Shown here piece after piece: positions 7,113 through 8,827 of a DNA stretch of 8,827 nt; position 1 is the stretch's first letter; every line of letters begins with the position of its first letter. The DNA lies in NCBI GenBank assembly GCA_002402755.1, contig DHGK01000400.1:1-8827 (forward strand), written 5' to 3'. The notes beneath the pieces were generated by a model. That model saw only the letters and a list, made by a program, of their open reading frames with translations, searched no databases and was not told where the DNA came from. Both the position numbers and the translations under genes were made by a program. The stretch is from Planctomycetes bacterium UBA4800. GTDB taxonomy: Bacteria > Planctomycetota > UBA8108 > UBA8890 > UBA8898.

Positions 7113-8827
7113 ATGAGCGAGAAGCAGTTCAAACCGTACGTCCCGCCCGAATCGGACATGAAGGAGTTCACGATCCGGGCCCTCGTGATCGGCCTGGTCA
7201 TGTGCGTCGTCCTCGGCGCCGCGAACGCCTACCTCGGGCTCAAGGCCGGCATGACGATCGCCGCCACCTACCCGGCGGCGGTCATCGGCATGGCGGTGCT
7301 GCGGCTCTTCCGGGGGTCCATTCTCGAGGAGAACTACGCGCGAACCGTGGGCTCCATCGGCGAATCGGTCGCCGCGGGCGCGATCTTCACGATTCCGGCC
7401 TTCCTGATCGCCGGCGTGTGGACCGACTTCTGGTCGCCGCAGCACTACTTCGAAGCGTGCGTCATCATGCTGATCGGCGGCATCGTCGGCATCTTCTTCG
7501 TCGCGATCCTCAGGCGCGTGATGGTCGAGGACAAGGAACTGCCCTTTCCCGAGTCGGTGGCTGCGGCCGAGATCCACAAGGCCGGCCGCACCGGCAAGGG
7601 CGAGGCCAGGTTCCTCTTCGCCGCCATGGGCCTCGGCGGCCTGATCCAGGTCCTCAAGGAGATCAAGATCTTCGCCGCGAACTGGACGCGCTTCATTCCC
7701 TTCGGCGCGAAGAAGATCTCGATCGCCGGCGGCGCGGTCCCGACCGGCGGAGGCGCGCTCCTGAGCTCGCCCGGCGTGAGCCCCGCCTACATGGGCGTCG
7801 GCTACATCATCGGCCCGCAGCTCGCGTCGCTCAACTTCGCGGGAGGCCTCCTCGCGTGGGGCCTGTTCGTCCCCCTCCTCCTCTTCTTCCTCGGCCCCAG
7901 CATGGACGTGAACTCAGCCGCCGAGGCGCGCCTCTTCGACAACGCGCTCAACGAGCATCTGAAGGCGGCCGAGCTTGCCAAAGGCAACGTGCTCGATTCC
8001 ACGTCCGTGGCGGAGCTGGCCGCCGCGATCCAGGCGAAGCGCTCCCGGGACGAGCGCATTGCCGCGCTCGCGGCCTTGACCGCGCCCACGACCGAGGAAA
8101 CCAAGGAGCTGGAGGAGAAAAGCAAACAGGCCGCGGAGGATCCGTACACGCCGGCGGAGGCCGCGATCCACCAGAAGGTGCGCGACGCAACGACCGCCCT
8201 CGTCGAGGCCGCGAAAGCCGATGCGGAATCCGAGGCCGCCGGGAAACTGGAGAAGGAGCGCTCGAAGGCGTGGGCCAAGGCCAGCGTCGACGACATCTGG
8301 AAGGGCATCGTGCGGAAGATCGCCATCGGCGGCATGCTCCTGAGCGCCGCGTTCACGCTCTTCCGCATGCGCAAGAGCCTGGCCTCCGGCCTGTCGCGCG
8401 CCGTCGGCGATGTCAGGAAGGCCGCCGCCGGGGCGTCGCACGCCGTGCCGCGCACGGACAAGGACCTGAACTTCACGACGGTGCTGTTCGGCCTGGCGAT
8501 CGCCGCGCTCGCCACCTTCGCCGTGTACTACTACTTCGCGGGCGATCTCAAGGCCGCGATCGTGGCCACGGCGGTCATGATCGTCGCGGGCTTCTTCTTC
8601 TCCGCCGTGTCGGGAAACCTGGTCGGCCTGATCGGCTCGAGCAACAACCCGATCAGCGGCCTGACGATCTCGACCCTGCTCATCGCGGCGCTCCTCATGG
8701 TGGCTCTCGGCGTCACCGGCACGCAGGGCGTCGCGGCCGTGCTGGGCGTGGCGGCGGTCATATGCGTCGCCGCGGCCGTCGCGGGCGAGATGCTCCAGGA
8801 CCTCAAGGTCGGGCACATCCTCGGCGG
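7113..8827 (+). CDS. OPT-family oligopeptide transporter (3' end outside window)
   Basis: The first 571 codons of an inner-membrane transporter of the oligopeptide transporter (OPT) family, whose members move small peptides or metal chelates with protons. The start follows AAGGAG (7102-7107) by five bases. Family marks are FTIRALVIGLVMCVVLGAANAYLGLKAGMT (19-48), SIGESVAAGAIFTIPAF (81-97), ELPFPESVAAAEIHKAG (142-158), the SSNNPISGLTIST stretch (509-521), and GEMLQDLKVGHILG (558-571), which normally precedes more membrane helices. About ten membrane helices are visible. Residues about 264-392 form a long charged, Ala/Glu/Lys-rich section with no membrane helix, where relatives I know have only a short loop; it looks like an inserted coiled coil. 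The substrate cannot be read from the sequence. The family call is firm; the protein is incomplete only because the window ends. Confidence 0.93.
   Translation, partial: MSEKQFKPYVPPESDMKEFTIRALVIGLVMCVVLGAANAYLGLKAGMTIAATYPAAVIGMAVLRLFRGSILEENYARTVGSIGESVAAGAIFTIPAFLIAGVWTDFWSPQHYFEACVIMLIGGIVGIFFVAILRRVMVEDKELPFPESVAAAEIHKAGRTGKGEARFLFAAMGLGGLIQVLKEIKIFAANWTRFIPFGAKKISIAGGAVPTGGGALLSSPGVSPAYMGVGYIIGPQLASLNFAGGLLAWGLFVPLLLFFLGPSMDVNSAAEARLFDNALNEHLKAAELAKGNVLDSTSVAELAAAIQAKRSRDERIAALAALTAPTTEETKELEEKSKQAAEDPYTPAEAAIHQKVRDATTALVEAAKADAESEAAGKLEKERSKAWAKASVDDIWKGIVRKIAIGGMLLSAAFTLFRMRKSLASGLSRAVGDVRKAAAGASHAVPRTDKDLNFTTVLFGLAIAALATFAVYYYFAGDLKAAIVATAVMIVAGFFFSAVSGNLVGLIGSSNNPISGLTISTLLIAALLMVALGVTGTQGVAAVLGVAAVICVAAAVAGEMLQDLKVGHILG

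Noticed and set aside
7914..8816. A 300-codon - strand frame opposite the transporter
   Set aside because: Arg/Asp/Gly-rich shadow of the OPT gene, with no recognisable motif.

Overview
This is a GC-rich window in which four genes and the end of a fifth all read left to right on the + strand. Third codon positions are almost always G or C. The order is: (1) the 3' end of an unrecognised gene, possibly a beta-sandwich protein; (2) a 1197-residue membrane-anchored FHA / Ser-Thr protein kinase; (3) a 398-residue exported or lipid-anchored protein with a probable thioredoxin-like fold that lacks the redox motif; (4) truD, the tRNA pseudouridine-13 synthase; (5) the first 571 codons of an OPT-family transporter, cut off by the window end. 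Gaps are short (187, 105, 31 and 87 bases), so no stretch over 300 bases lacks a gene. I see no tRNA, rRNA, CRISPR array, insertion sequence or phage gene.

The organism is most likely a GC-rich Gram-negative-type bacterium. A large Hanks-type kinase with an N-terminal FHA domain, one membrane span and a long outer part fits Planctomycetota best. Myxococcota or a related uncultured lineage is also possible. This is inferred from gene style, not from a marker gene.

Region by region: bases 1-675 end the first gene. The gap to 862 holds a 7-base inverted repeat next to a -10-like box. The kinase (863-4456) would sit with FHA and kinase domains in the cytoplasm and about 780 residues outside: coiled coil, three degenerate helical hairpins, and a probable concanavalin-A-like beta-sandwich interrupted by a poly-glycine tract. 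After a weak promoter candidate comes the exported protein (4562-5758), with four PPKGE repeats behind its signal sequence. truD (5790-7025) follows after 31 bases with no clear ribosome binding site, so it is probably co-transcribed and perhaps translationally coupled. A good sigma70-type promoter overlaps the truD stop codon and should drive the transporter gene (7113 to the end).

No single pathway joins these genes. The kinase and the exported protein next to it are the likeliest functional pair, since both have large parts outside the cytoplasm, but nothing in the sequence proves it. The most unusual features are the domain layout of the kinase with its poly-glycine insert, and a charged insert of roughly 110-125 residues inside the transporter. 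I did not find a clearly new multi-gene system.
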